From: Populus alba
Lineage: Eukaryota > Streptophyta > Magnoliopsida > Malpighiales > Salicaceae
NCBI RefSeq assembly: GCF_005239225.2
Contig: NC_133294.1
Span: 19,729,631-19,793,630 of the forward strand
Direction: 5' to 3'
Length of the DNA: 64,000 nucleotides
Shown: piece after piece, positions 44,707 to 57,200 of the stretch
How positions within the stretch are numbered: position 1 is the first letter of the stretch
Layout: each line of letters opens with the position of its first letter
Made by a program: the position numbers and the translations under genes
The notes under the pieces: generated by a model
The model's database searches: none
Seen by the model: only the letters and a program-made list of their open reading frames with translations
What the model was told of the DNA's origin: nothing

Positions 44707-47700
44707 ATGTCTCCACCATTACTTGGTGTTGTGGAGGAGGAGGGTCAAAGTAATGTCACTCTACTGGCTTCTCCGGCCTCTGCAGAAAGTGCATGCCTGA
44801 ATGGTTTGGAATTGAAAGAGCGTAACTACATGGGTTTGTCCGATTGTTCTTCCGTGGACAGCTCGGCAGTCTCTGCAGCATCTGATGAAAGAAAGGCTAG
44901 TTTAAATCTGAAGGCTACTGAATTGCGGCTTGGGCTTCCTGGGTCTCAGTCTCCGGAAAGGAATCACGAGCTTTCCCTGTTGAGCTCGGCATTACTTGAT
45001 GAGAAGCCCTTCTTCCCTTTGCATCCCTCAAATGATGGTCACTACTCAGCACAGAAAAATGTTGTTTCGGGTAACAAGAGAGTGTTCTCTGATGCCATGG
45101 ATGAGTTTTCAGAGGTGAAAAAAACTGCCTTTTTATTTACTGAAGGGAATAGAATGATATTTACTCATGATTCTAACTTGAAAAGTATTCATCTGTGGTG
45201 CAGAGCAAGTTTCTGTCAAATTCGGAGGTAAATGCAATGCTCTCACCCAGGCCCTCACCGAACATGGGATTGAAACCTGGCATGTTGGAGAACCTTGGAG
45301 TTCAACAAGCTAAAGTGAAAGAGATAGTAGCCCCAAAGGCAGGACAAGAGAGACCTCATGCGGCAAACGAGACCAGACCACTTCGTAACAGCTCCGCAAA
45401 CAACAGCAGTGCACCTGCTCCAAAGTATGAAGTGTTTTTGTGTCAAGTCTTAAGATTAACTGCAAGACATTGAGAATGATCTCTGGTATCCCTTCTTTTG
45501 GCAGGGCACAAGTTGTGGGCTGGCCACCCATCAAATCATTTAGGAAGAATTCCCTTGCCACCACCTCAAAGAACACAGAAGAAGTTGATGGTAAAGCAGG
45601 GCCAGGTGCTTTATTTATCAAAGTCAGCATGGATGGTGCTCCTTATCTTAGAAAAGTGGATTTGAGAAACTACTCTGCATATCAGGAATTGTCTTCTGCC
45701 CTCGAGAAGATGTTTAGCTGTTTCACCATCGGTGAGCAAAATAAAATTTTGATTTGATATGTAGAATGTGGTTGGTGGACATTGTTATTATATTAAGTGT
45801 TGAGCTAGTATTTTACAGTGGACACGTGTTATGTTTGCTTATGGATCGAGTTACTGCTACTTTGTTATGATGTCAGGCCAATATGGATCCCATGGAGCTC
45901 CAGGAAGGGAGATGCTGAGCGAGAGCAAGCTGAAGGATCTGCTGCATGGCTCAGAATATGTTCTCACTTATGAGGATAAAGACGGAGACTGGATGCTTGT
46001 TGGCGATGTTCCCTGGGAGTAAGTGCTGACCGGTTTTGCTTGTTTGCATCAATCGAAATTGGTTCTTGTTGTTGACTTCAATAATATCTGACATCTTTAG
46101 CCATTGCTAACCATATGATTTTTATATGAACAAAAATGAACTGATATTTCATATTTAATAGCTCTAGGAAGTAGCTGGGATTGAGTGCAAGGAAACAGAA
46201 ACTCTATTCTGTATAGCCACCCAAACTACCCCGCCCCTGCCCCCACCATGATGACACTTGCATGAGGGTTAATGCAATTTTTTTGCCTTGTTGTGATATT
46301 GAACTTGGTCAAAACTGTTTATACCTTTGCCATGTCCCTGTTGTACTTCAATTTTGAAATTAAATCAGGGAACAACTGGGAACTTGAGTGAGTAAAGACT
46401 GCGAATTGACATGAACCGATCTTCCTTGATCTACATTCATGGTCATAAACTGTGGTTTCATTTGAACTTATTGTTATATTTGCAAAAAATTGACTGGATC
46501 ATATATTAAAGGATGAAATTAGAATGTAACTTCTTTCAGTGTTCATCTGCCAAGCAATATTAACAAGCACAACTCATGATCATGCATTAGCAACAAATAT
46601 TCTTAATGTAAGTTGCGTGATAAACCTGCATTCTAATTCTGTCTATCTACCTGTTCAGGATGTTTATTGAAACATGCAAGAGGCTGAGGATCATGAAGAG
46701 CTCTGATGCCATTGGCCTAGGTGCGTTTTTTATGTATCTCAAGCCAATTTTACTACTGTTCTGACTAATAGAGTGTATAAGAACCATTGAAATGTTTGTC
46801 TTGAGAATTATATTAGCCAGTCATGATTTGTGACAGTAGGACTTGTCCTAGACAAATCAAGTGTGCTTCAAAAAATACTTATCGGATGAAATTTGTTTTT
46901 TCAAATCTCACCTGGTAGAAAGTCGCCCCAACATGAAACAATAGAGGACAAAACACAGATATTGGTGGAAAAGTTGTAATACTGGGCTCGTCCTATGATC
47001 CTATAGATCCTTATTTTTTGTTGTGGAAGTAATTCAACAATACAGTCTGGTCTTTTTGTTTTGTATCTAGAATCTTAGCATATCTAGGACACGAGATGAA
47101 AAGGTTTATGTTGTCTGATCTTCCTTTGTTATTTTGGATGAACATGTATCTGTATGTACTTGTTTTGGTGGGGTGAGTGCAAGGGGTCAGACATGACTTA
47201 TTATTAACATCGATTTTGACCTCGTAATTTCTGCATTAAATGTTATGCTGGAAGTACGTTGAAATTAATGCTAGAAAATTAAGACTTGGAGCCTCGTTAA
47301 AAAGTGGAACTGTTGACCACTAGGAATTTTATTACATTGGTAGCACAAATACTAGCTGTTGGCCTCAGTTCACAATGTTATCCATATTTCTGAAATCAAT
47401 ATTAGTAACTTTTAAAATTGTGATTGCTTATGCACCTTTTATCAACCTTCGAAGATCATTTTTTGCTTTATACTATGCTGGTTTATATGTAAAATGTCAG
47501 AAACAGATTTTGTGCTTTACAGGTACGAATTTTACTTATTAAATATTCTGAAATTGTGCTATACCAACCCCCCCAATTCATGTTTTGTAAGTTATTTATC
47601 TAACAATAAGAATTCTTGATGCCCTAAAATGTTTTTGTGAACCAAAGTTTTTGAAGTGGATCCTAGCTAGTGCCAGCTGAGCCTAATTTTGTGCTTGCTA

Positions 47701-47849
47701 GTAATTTGCTGTGATTCTTGTTAAGCACTTGAGTGTTAATCCCCACCAATTATGTCGAATAAAATTTATTTTCTCAAGCTAATTGCATACAAGTGTTTAT
47801 TTTTATTGCAGCCCCAAGGGCCATGGAGAAATGCAAAAACAGGAATTAG
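44707..47849 (+). CDS. IAA9: Aux/IAA auxin co-repressor, IAA8/IAA9-like
   Basis: Short-lived nuclear repressor that binds ARF factors and is degraded through TIR1/AFB in response to auxin. Six exons: 44707-45114, 45204-45424, 45505-45731, 45877-46018, 46659-46720 and 47812-47849, all GT-AG and in frame; 365 aa, the usual length for the long IAA8/IAA9 group. Domain I holds the EAR motif LRLGL (73-77, within [15 protein letters not shown]), which recruits TOPLESS. Domain II holds the degron VGWPPIKSF (214-222). The PB1 domain (about 244-350) has the basic face around K249 ([16 protein letters not shown]) and the acidic OPCA motif [17 protein letters not shown] (317-333), so it should oligomerise. 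The C-terminus is basic ([10 protein letters not shown]). The start is the ATG of [12 protein letters not shown]; the upstream in-frame GTG is not a start. All key residues are present, so the gene looks functional. IAA9 rather than IAA8 is inferred from overall likeness and neighbours. Confidence 0.95.
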
Positions 47850-48300
47850 CCAGCTGTTCGCATGATTGTTGCTATCCATCCAGCAGCCTTTGAGTGTTGA
47901 ATTTGGGAAATTAGTAAGGGGAGCACGAGTCAGGTTTCAGGTGGGGTGGTGCAAGGGATGATAAGGTGCTGGAAAGGGTAGAAAGATCATGAGCACCTGC
48001 GGTTTTTATCTTAGTATGTTTATGTTTCTGTTTCAAGAAAATTATAATATCTGTTTAGTCTGTTAAAATTATAAATCTCCAAAGACCTGCATTTGGGAGT
48101 GCAACCGCAATTCTATGCGTCGAGAGTCTGGATCGTTTCCTGTTTCGTACAGGACTTCAGTTTGTAAAGTGCATTGGTTGCTGATCTTTTTTTTTTTTAA
48201 TTTTATTTGAACTGGACTTGTCAATCTCTACTATCTGTTTGTGTTGAATGGAGTATGGTAAAAGACCTTATCCAAGTAATCTGTCCACTGAGTTTGCTTT
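47850..48300 (+). other. Probable 3' UTR of the IAA9-type gene
   Basis: Sequence after the stop is of balanced composition to about 48190, where a T-run begins. No consensus AATAAA was found, which is common in plants, so the polyadenylation site is not placed. Confidence 0.4.
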
Positions 48301-51300
48301 TATATTCGTTAATGGCTGCCTGAGTGATATTCTCTGTCATTCTTATCAACGCACTGGAAAGCAAGAACTTAGTTTGCTAGAGGAATGATTATCTTTTCAC
48401 AAGGTTCTCTAATAGTAGGCGATGATGGGGGAGGAAATCACACCCTTATAATGATGTCAAATATAATTGAAGTGGTGGGTTTCATTAGTAGTGTGTATAA
48501 ACAAATGAGATATTGTCTGTCCTGTAGATACGTTTGTCGGAGAGTACTCGTTCTAGGCATGTGATTGTCAGTTGACAGGGCTGCATTATTGATGTTTTTG
48601 ATCAGAATAATGCATGTGTGACAGCAAGAAGCCAAGAACAGGAGAGAGGCATCGGATGGTAGGGAGCACGAGATGCAAGTCATTGACCTGAGGAAAGGGG
48701 CTGGTGCCATATTTTACTGGGCATGTACAAAACTAGCTCTTAGAATAAGAAGAGTGTTGGTGCATAGAAGTTACTGACCTACGAAGGTGACGCTGAAAAT
48801 GAAGATCCAGATAAAGCCAAATCTATCATCTGTGGAATGAATTCAGACACAACGGCAGTACAAAAAGATGCCCGAAATAATTTCATAATCTTCATGTTCA
48901 TGCAGAGAAGTTGTCCCGAGGATTGGAAGTGATGGGATGAAACAAAAGTTGGCAAGATCCAATAATAGTTGTCTCTGTGTAATATGATTAATGACACACA
49001 ATGTTTTTCATACAAGGGCCCAAGATGAGTTGGGGAAATCTGTCAGTGATGAAAAGCTAGGAGGGAGGCAGATGCCGTCTAAATTCATGGAAAAAGTAGC
49101 CTTTGCCCAGAGCCACGCTCTCCTCTCAAATCAACTGAAATGGCTTCTTGAACAGAATTACATTTAGGCTCTTTGATGGGGAATTGGGCAAGCAACGCGT
49201 GTCGGTTGCTAATTGAGACAATAATTCACTCCATAGAAATTGTAGAGGATGATCGTAAGGGAGTCTAAGATATTCCAACATCAGTGCCAAATTATCAGGG
49301 AGCTGTTTTACATATACATCTCACCATCTTCGACTCTAAAAAATCTTCCTTAACAGCCTCGAACAAACTGGGTAATTAGCCCGACAACCTTGTCCTGTGG
49401 AAAGCCTTAACCAGTCGTCGTAGTAACATGAATTCCGATTCGGGCTTCAAACTCTGGTAGCAGGTGCTGGTCTGCCTACTTCTACTTGACATGCAAAACT
49501 GAAATCGCTCATAGTTCAATTCTCCTTTAGGCAAGTGCTAGGTCTACTCGTGCATGAAGCTTTCTACAGTCTGACTGCAATGCCTGGAAATTTAAATCGC
49601 AGTCAGACCTCCGCTGCAACTTTTGCTCCCAGTGATGCCCTCTTTCTTGGAAGAAAGTTGAAATGAGACATAAAATCCATTTTCCTAAAGTGCAGGGACG
49701 AAAACATTAAGGGCTTAGAAAGCAACTCAAATCTTCGAAGAATCTGTTACTTTATCCTCTCTACAGGGGAACTAATCAGGTTAAAAATCTACTATAATCT
49801 CTGTGCTCCACTTCTTTTCATTGCTTGAGTAACATTGTCAACATTTTTATTTTTATCTAGAGTGGGATGCATTATTAGCACCAGAAGAGCAACAGCACCA
49901 CCTTTCCTTTTCAATCTCAAGAAGTATCTGGTCATCCAAGATCATAACATGAAACCTGAAAGTGTATCTGTTCACTGAATACCAGTCTATAATAAATAAT
50001 GCTAATTTCAACTTCCTTTAGGTGGGACCCTACCCTTATTGTTTGAATTTTGAAGATAATGTGGATAATATTGTATTATAATACGAGTCTTTTGACATTT
50101 ATTCACCTTGCACAGACCTCGCTTTTGTCTTCTGATAAAGCAGAAGCCTTCTCAATCACTCTGCAGTTAGTACAAGTCATAAGTCACCATTAGACTCGAT
50201 ACTGATTAAACTAGTTAGATAAAATCTCTAATCATCCAAAATTTGATCTTAGGGTCATAATATGGTGACAAGTGCTTTCTTTTCAACTGGTTGTGTCACG
50301 TGTGAACCACTTGGTGACATTGATTATAATATCAGAAACGTTTTGATTTTTCTTATAATCGACAGATGATTTTCAGGGCAACATGCTGGTGATTTGAGGA
50401 GTGTCTAGTGATCTCTTAACTTCTCTTCATTTAACATTGCGCATGCATCTCAGGGCATATCACCAAACTGAAATATTATCTGTTATCACTTTTTATTGAC
50501 GAATCAAGATTTTATTCATATATTTTTATTAAAAAAATTTATATGTATATTCCTAAACTATAGATTTTTGAGACTTCATGACATATGATCAGTATGGGCA
50601 TTTTCTGATCGAAACCCATGACCTGCAAATATCTCAAACACGGAGATGCATTCATCAGATCAAAATTTTCTCTTAGAAACATTTGCTTTGAAGAACAGTT
50701 CCATTAGCGAAGTGACACCGAGACACTAAAATGAGAATCCTATCATTCATGAGGTGCAGATTTGCCCGTATCAATGACGACATTTATCTGTTCAAAACCC
50801 ATCGCCTGGCTCCAAATGCAGAGCCCATTCCTTGAATTACTTACCTGAAAGAGTTAAAACACACCATCCTTCTGCAATTATGTTTTCAAATTTAGAAGCA
50901 CAAGGGTGGCAAACTTATCAAGAAACGAAGACAACCTCTCTTCAATGAGTGGCACGTATTGGTAGTTAGGCAGATGTATAATAATTATTCTACATGGCAT
51001 AAAGTATTCAGCGTGTAGCCAGGGAGTGGAGTGGTTAGCAATGTTGGTTGCAATTAAAGTTCTGATAAAGAGATTGGTTAGAGAAATTCTTGGTCTAATC
51101 ATGATTTTTTAATTCCCACCATCTACTTCCATGATGGGTGCCTTGACCCTAGTGAGTGATCATTTTCAACAAATGACTAAGATAATCGATACGCGATCAA
51201 TCATGCAAGCAGTTGCTGTTAAGGGCATGTTCTGCTTCTGTTTAAATGACATCGATCTTGGCTGAGCTTCAAGCCCTCGATCTTAGCTATGGATTCGATG

Positions 51301-52100
51301 CTTTAATTCTTAATGCGAAGGTATACATGGACACAACACATGCAAATCATCCCCTCTCCCCTCGGCTTTGAAGGATCAACGAGTCGTTTAGCTGAGATAC
51401 CCGAGAGCAGGTTTAGCATTAAAATTAAGCTTTAGTCAACCGAACATATCCACATGGCTTGTTCTTCGAATTTAGGGCATCTTCAACAAGGTAGAGAGTT
51501 CCACCCCGAGAAGAAAAAAAAACAGAACGGTGTGCTCCCTGTAGCAAAAATAATTGACCGCCAATTTCTGATTTTGTTGAGCCATTTGTAGAACGGAGAC
51601 GCAACCCAAAAAAAGTACCCTTAGGAGAAATGTCAAAAAAGAGAGAGAGAGAGAGAGAACATTGGATAACAACAAAGTGAAGCTATTAGTGAATCAAATC
51701 ACTGTCAAAGTATCAATGGAGGTACGATAGTTTATAATATCATACCTATTTGCATGCTTTATGTGCTATTCATAATTGCCTATAGCCACCTAGTTAGCGA
51801 AGGAGAGAATTGCTTCTCAATGACCCCATGAAACCGAACCCGATTTATGATAGGCTATGGACTTTGGCCCCGGTTTTTTTTCCTTAACTCCGAGAAGATT
51901 ATGACAGCACATTATAGGGATGGAGGGAGGCAGATTTATTGATTTCCCTGGTCTTAAAAGGGGCAAAATGTAGGCCTAAGTAGCCTCTCCATTCTAGGAT
52001 GTCCTAGCGTGGTACCATTTAATTAGTTCTGATCCATTGTTTAAATTCAACGGCCCCGACACAACTTGGATAGATAGGAATTACGTTGGTGATCTGGACA
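48301..52100. other. Intergenic DNA of balanced composition, no recognised gene
   Basis: Minus-strand frames of 74-90 codons (48438-48710, 48779-49015, 50878-51102) show no known family. A perfect 10-bp inverted repeat (GTCTGACTGC / GCAGTCAGAC) with a 21-nt loop lies at 49569-49608, too short for a microRNA precursor. A GA run of about 16 bases lies at 51641-51657. The stretch could hold non-coding transcripts, but nothing in the sequence proves it. Confidence 0.45.
49569..49608. other. Short perfect inverted repeat
   Basis: Ten-base arms GTCTGACTGC (49569-49578) and GCAGTCAGAC (49599-49608) could form a hairpin. The arms do not extend further, so a microRNA foldback is unlikely. Confidence 0.6.
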
Positions 52101-52104
52101 TGTT

Positions 52105-52265
52105 CAGCTGGGTTATTTTTAAAAATATTTTTTTTATTAGAAAATATATTAAAATAATATTTTTTATTTTCAATATTAAAATGATAAATATATAAAATAA
52201 AATTTAAATAAAATAAAATTTAAATTTTTAAAAGATGCTGTTATAAATGTGTTTCCAAACAAGTA
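52105..52265. repeat. MITE-like AT-rich element
   Basis: TTTTTAAAAATATTTTTTTTATT, a TTTCAATATTAAAATG core and the right end AAATGTGTTTCCAAACAAG follow the family pattern. Confidence 0.4.
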
Positions 52266-53143
52266 ACATAGATATGTTTTGTCAAAGGGATTTGTGGTGG
52301 GTGATTTTACTCGTGTTCAGCTGTGGAGGGGGCTTTGGATAATTACGTTAATATCGAAACTACCACACAATCACTACTGCTACTTGCTCTCCATTCCTAC
52401 GTGTTCTTTCACAAACCTTTCAAAATCACACTTTAATAAATTAAATTAAACCTCACAAAACCTCAAAAAAAAAAAAAAACCCATCAGCCAGAGTAAAAGG
52501 CTCACAAATTTTCTTAGCCAGTATGATAGAGGGCCATAGAGTGAACGCATCAGAGCTCAAGGGAATGAATCACCATCGTAGATCCCAGCTCCAATCATAG
52601 CAGGACATGATGGTAGGGTCGTAATTACTAGAATCTGGCTGGGCCATCACAGATCCAAATGATTAGGATCCCAGCTACCATCTTGACAGCTGTAATAAAA
52701 CGGGGAGAAGGCTTCAGGGTGTTAATGCCCTCCCTCCTCCCATAGGATGCCTCCCTCAGCTTCTCTATCCTCCTACATTGCTTGAACTCTCTCTCTTGTG
52801 ACCGTACCCAAAAATCTTGAATCTGAAACTTCCATATTGAAAATTCTCAATACTAACATCGGGACGGGTTTCTCAATGTTTGGTTATTGAGAAAATATTC
52901 AACAATTTCAATCTAAAAACCAGAAATTCTCTCTTTTTTTTTTCCTGCTCCTTTTATTACTATCTTTTTTACTTTTGCAAATTTCTTTATTAATAACATC
53001 TTTACAATTTCTTCCTTCAAAATAAATTAATTTGAAATTAAAATTCCTAGTTGAACCTAAATTAAAGATTTTATGAGTTACGAGTTTTTAGATTTTAGAA
53101 GATTTCATTCAAGTTTGCTTGATTTTTTATTTATTTTTTAAGT

Positions 53144-53186
<43 letters not shown>

Positions 53187-56149
53187 TGTTATTTTTCATG
53201 GTTTGTCTTCTATAAAGTTAGCCTCAAGTTCATGATCAGAAATATTGGTTTCAAAGATCAATGCGGGTTCATTTTTGTTTTTTATTATTTTTTTTAAAAA
53301 AATTAATTTATCTCAATTCTATCCTTCAATTTTTTTTTTGCTTTTTTTTTTTATAAGATTATCTTAATTATATATTTATAATCGTGAAATTTGTGAGTTC
53401 ACCTGGTTTATCAAGGGTTTTTTTGTTGTTTTTTTAATTATTTTTTTAACAGTCTAACCCTTGAATATTAGGTTATTTGATAATCCAAATGGACTTAAAG
53501 TCTGATTCTCTTAACTTTTTTTCTCTTTGTTGTTTTTTATCAAAAAAAATTTATTATTATATTTTTTTTTATTCATATTATTTAAATTACCAATTAAAAA
53601 CTCAGGTCTCATATCTTTTTTACAATAATATTATTTTTTCTAGAAGAAAAAAAATCCATCCCATGACGGGACGCGGAACAATTCTATCTAGTTTTTAAAT
53701 TTGAATACTAGGACTAGGATTTAAGAAAACTATTTATATGATGCACTAAGCTTATATGACATGCATTTTTATATAAGATATCTGGAGAAAGAAATTCAAT
53801 CTTAAACGAGGTAGAAGATGATGTGAAAATACTTTGAAAAATAAAAAAAAACACTAAACTGAAATATTCTTAGGACGACTCTATTTTATTTTTCAACCGT
53901 ACGCTTTCAGGTCAAGAATCTCTTGCAAGAAAGTCGGCCAAGCTCAACCTTCTTGATGATAAAAAGATCTGCGCGTCCAATTTGCCAAATTAATGGCATC
54001 TTCGTTTGACATCGCCACTTCAACACTTAGGTTAGGTGCTAAGCTTGGACAGATACATGTTGTCTTTGATGATCAATGCCCAATTAATTTGACATTGTAC
54101 CATGAAATTGGCCACATTCATGTCAATGATTGATGCTTTATCAAAATTCAGTGTCCCTTTCCACGACACGACACGGCTCCTTGTTTTTTTTTTTTTTTTT
54201 TAATCATTTTCAGAACCCTTTAATAATGCTTGAAACAGGCCATGCTTACATCCACTTCCATGTTAGCTGGATAAAATGGCGAATCTCAAAGGGAATGGGG
54301 CTTTGCATTCGGTCATAAAATTGAGTTTTGTCATCTCTTAATTATGCAATCATCCTTCATTAGCTTAATTTGCAGTTATTACCGGCTCTTCTGTGTTATT
54401 ATTAAAGTAACATATCATTACCATATTGAATGAGGAGATTGTGTCTGTTATGATTCGAGTCGACTCATGATGTCCCCGAGGCTCTTATTATAAGTTTAAC
54501 GCCATTTCACTGGTAATGGAAAATCAAATTTGCTTCTTGACACATCTTTGGATATGGAGTAATAATAATAAGAAAAATAGAGAGAGGTTATGGCTTAAGC
54601 CTTCCATTTTCAACCGAAACAGGAATACCGGATATCGGAGACAGAAAATAAAATAAAAAGACTGCTAATTGGTGCTGTCATGTGGAGGGCTCTTTATAAT
54701 AAAAATATCTTGTTTGGAAGAGAGCGGAAAAAATATATAGATGGGCATGCTCATGATTTATAATTGGAATGTGATATGGCTGTTAGGGTTTCAAACGGTT
54801 GTATATAGTTCATGACATGTGCCCCATTTGTTGAAAAATCTCAACAACCAGCAGGGAGGAAAGCTTTGATTGTCAATCTCATCTATGTCTTCTCCTCGAA
54901 TCTTAAATGAATTCAAGGGTTTTCTCTTCGAGTGACCAACGCCATTTATTTCCTTTTTAAACTTATAATCCATGTGACTTCAACTACATTTCTCCCCTCT
55001 TTCTTTAATTCCCTTTTCTTATTCGTTTTTCATTTTTCTTTAATGTTAAATAACCTCTCGGTTCTCTCACAAAAGCCTCCAATGAGACTGTTTTCTTGGG
55101 TGTCATGCTGCTAGTTATTGTATGCTTAATATAATCGTAATTGATAGTTTTGTAGTTTAGTTAAGATTAAGGAGCCCAAAACGTATTATCAACATAATTA
55201 TAGATGCCGAAAGCACTCATGGCTAGGTAGCCCACGCCGCCGCCAGCGCACCGAAGTCTACTGGTTTCAGAATGGTCAGTGGGGATTAGGGGGATGTCAC
55301 CTTATTCAAATCCTAATGACTTGATCGAATCCGAGTAATGTTAATTATCTAATTGCTTCAAGTGATTTGAGATCTCATGACCAGGAAACCCTAAATAAAA
55401 AAATACAACACTTTATGCAATGGAAAGATAATAAAAAGGTCAACTGCCTTGTAAATCAGGGTTCCATCATGCTTGCATTCACATTCCCATATGCAGCCGT
55501 GGTCTGTGACACATGGTGCCTGCATGCAGTTCTTCGCAATTGGCTAGCTTTTTTCCTAGCTGGATTAAGATTTAAGCAATTGGGGCTGGTAATTAGATTA
55601 CAAGGCCATAATAGCACTCTCGGTCTCTAATTGGAACGACTGCGGTTAGCTACTTGAAGGTTTAGCCTCTACATTGAAAGAATTTGATTCCGATGAGACC
55701 ATGCATCGCCCATTTTGCATCTGTAAATTCGAAGCTTAAATACGCACGCCAAAATTCTTTCGCAATTACGTTAAATAAAGTCTCAATTTTGAACAAGTGG
55801 AGGTACTTTTTTTTTCCCCTTCGAAAATGGGTTTTTTAAGAAAAAAAAAGGAAAATATAAAGAGGCATGGGTAATGAAACCGTGGGTCTGTTTGATTGAA
55901 AACGAAGAATCTACTCTCGAAAAAAATCTAAAAAATCGTCGAAGATTTTTGCTGTTAAAAAGATCTATGGATATCCATTCGATATAAAAGTTTAGGATTT
56001 CTTTAGTGAAAGGTGATGTACGGTACAAGAGTAAAGAGATGAGAAATTATCCTTGTAATTTTTCACTGGGATGATTTTTAAAGAAGACAAGAATTCAAGA
56101 AATAATTAATGATATTTAAATTTAACAAGGGTATAATAATGATTCTATA
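52266..56149. other. Intergenic DNA with AT microsatellite
   Basis: An AT run of about 37 bases lies at 53146-53183. The region 53280-53520 is T-rich and resembles the reverse complement of the dispersed tandem unit (CCTTGAATATTAGG). A GC-richer stretch at 52500-52800 and the region 55150-55310 have no recognisable gene; the latter holds a ~45-codon minus-strand open stretch of coding-like composition noted separately. Confidence 0.4.
53146..53183. repeat. AT microsatellite
   Basis: An uninterrupted AT/TA run of about 37-38 bases in intergenic DNA. Confidence 0.85.
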
Positions 56150-57200
56150 TGCCTGTATGTTCTTATAAAAAAGTCAAAATTTAACTTTAATATTATTGTT
56201 GTGTATATTGATATTTAAATATTATTGGAACTCTTGAACATATATCAAAGACAATAAATTATTTAAAGAAAGAGATTGAGATGAAAAATTTAGGAAAAAC
56301 AATTTTTTCTCTTGGCTTATAGATCGAGCATTTAGTAAATAAAATTCTTAGTCACTAATTAACTTGCACAGATGAGGATAATGAAGAATTAATTGGTTTC
56401 TAAGTACCATACCTCAGTGCAATTGATGCATTAATGTATCTTGCTAATAATATACGACCTAGTATAGCATTATGTGTAAATTTGCTAGCAAGACATAGTT
56501 TTTCTCCTACCTGGACACATAGGAATGAAGTTAAACATATTTTTCATTACCTACCTCAATTATAGATATGAGCTTATTTTATTTAAAAAATATTAATCAT
56601 GAATTAGTTGGGTATGATGATGCTGGACATTTATTTGATCCACATAAAAGTTGGTCTCAAACATGTTATCTCTTTATGTGTTGCAATACTACTATATAAT
56701 GAAGATTTAAAAGGCAAACATGAAGTAAGTTGGGAGTGTATGCGTCTGAGATCAATGATTCAATATATTCACTAAACATATGGTTTATACTTCATCATAG
56801 GAACTCCAGCCATATTGTATGAAGACAATACTGCATGAATAACTCAATTAAAGAGAGGATACATCAAATGAGATAGAATAAAGCACATTTCACTAAAATT
56901 CTTTTTCACACATTGCCTTGATAAGTATGGTGATATTGAGGTTAAGTAGATTTGCTCAAAAGATAATCTAGCAAACTTGTTCAGTAAAACATTACCAACT
57001 ACAATGTTTTAAATATAGCAATACGATATTGAAATGCAATAACTTAAAGATTTGAGGTGATACATTTACAAGGATTAATTAATAAGCACTAAACTCTTTT
57101 TTTTTAATCAAGTTTTTTTTTTCTTTGAATTTTCTCTTTGTAAGGTTTTTAACGATGTAGTTTCCAATGCGTAAGGTTGTACAAAAAAAATCCAATCTAG
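56150..57200 (+). mobile_element. Decayed Ty1/copia fragment (RT end plus RNase H)
   Basis: Read on the + strand across several frames, this stretch follows the C-terminal part of a copia polyprotein. A YIDI stretch sits where RT has its YVDD active site (about 56202). Then come EIEMKNLGK (56275-56301), a segment like 'YxSAIxALMYLAN' followed by 'IRPSIA' (56413-56470), GYDDAGHLFDPHK (about 56610-56648, RNase H), LYEDNTA (about 56814-56834, RNase H catalytic Asp region), and DNLANLFSKTLP (about 56962-56997). In-frame stops and at least one frame change break it, and one RT catalytic Asp is lost, so it is inactive. T/C-rich sequence after 57080 may be the start of the polypurine/LTR junction, but no LTR pair is present; the 5' part (gag, protease, integrase) is missing. 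Confidence 0.9.

Noticed and set aside
45115..45203. Read-through of exon 1 of the IAA9-type gene giving a 181-aa product
   Set aside because: A consensus GT donor follows the conserved DEFSE, and the next exon continues with [10 protein letters not shown]; the read-through segment has no similarity to the family.
49569..49608. Possible microRNA precursor
   Set aside because: The stem is only 10 bp, and no known plant microRNA sequence that I could recall is present.
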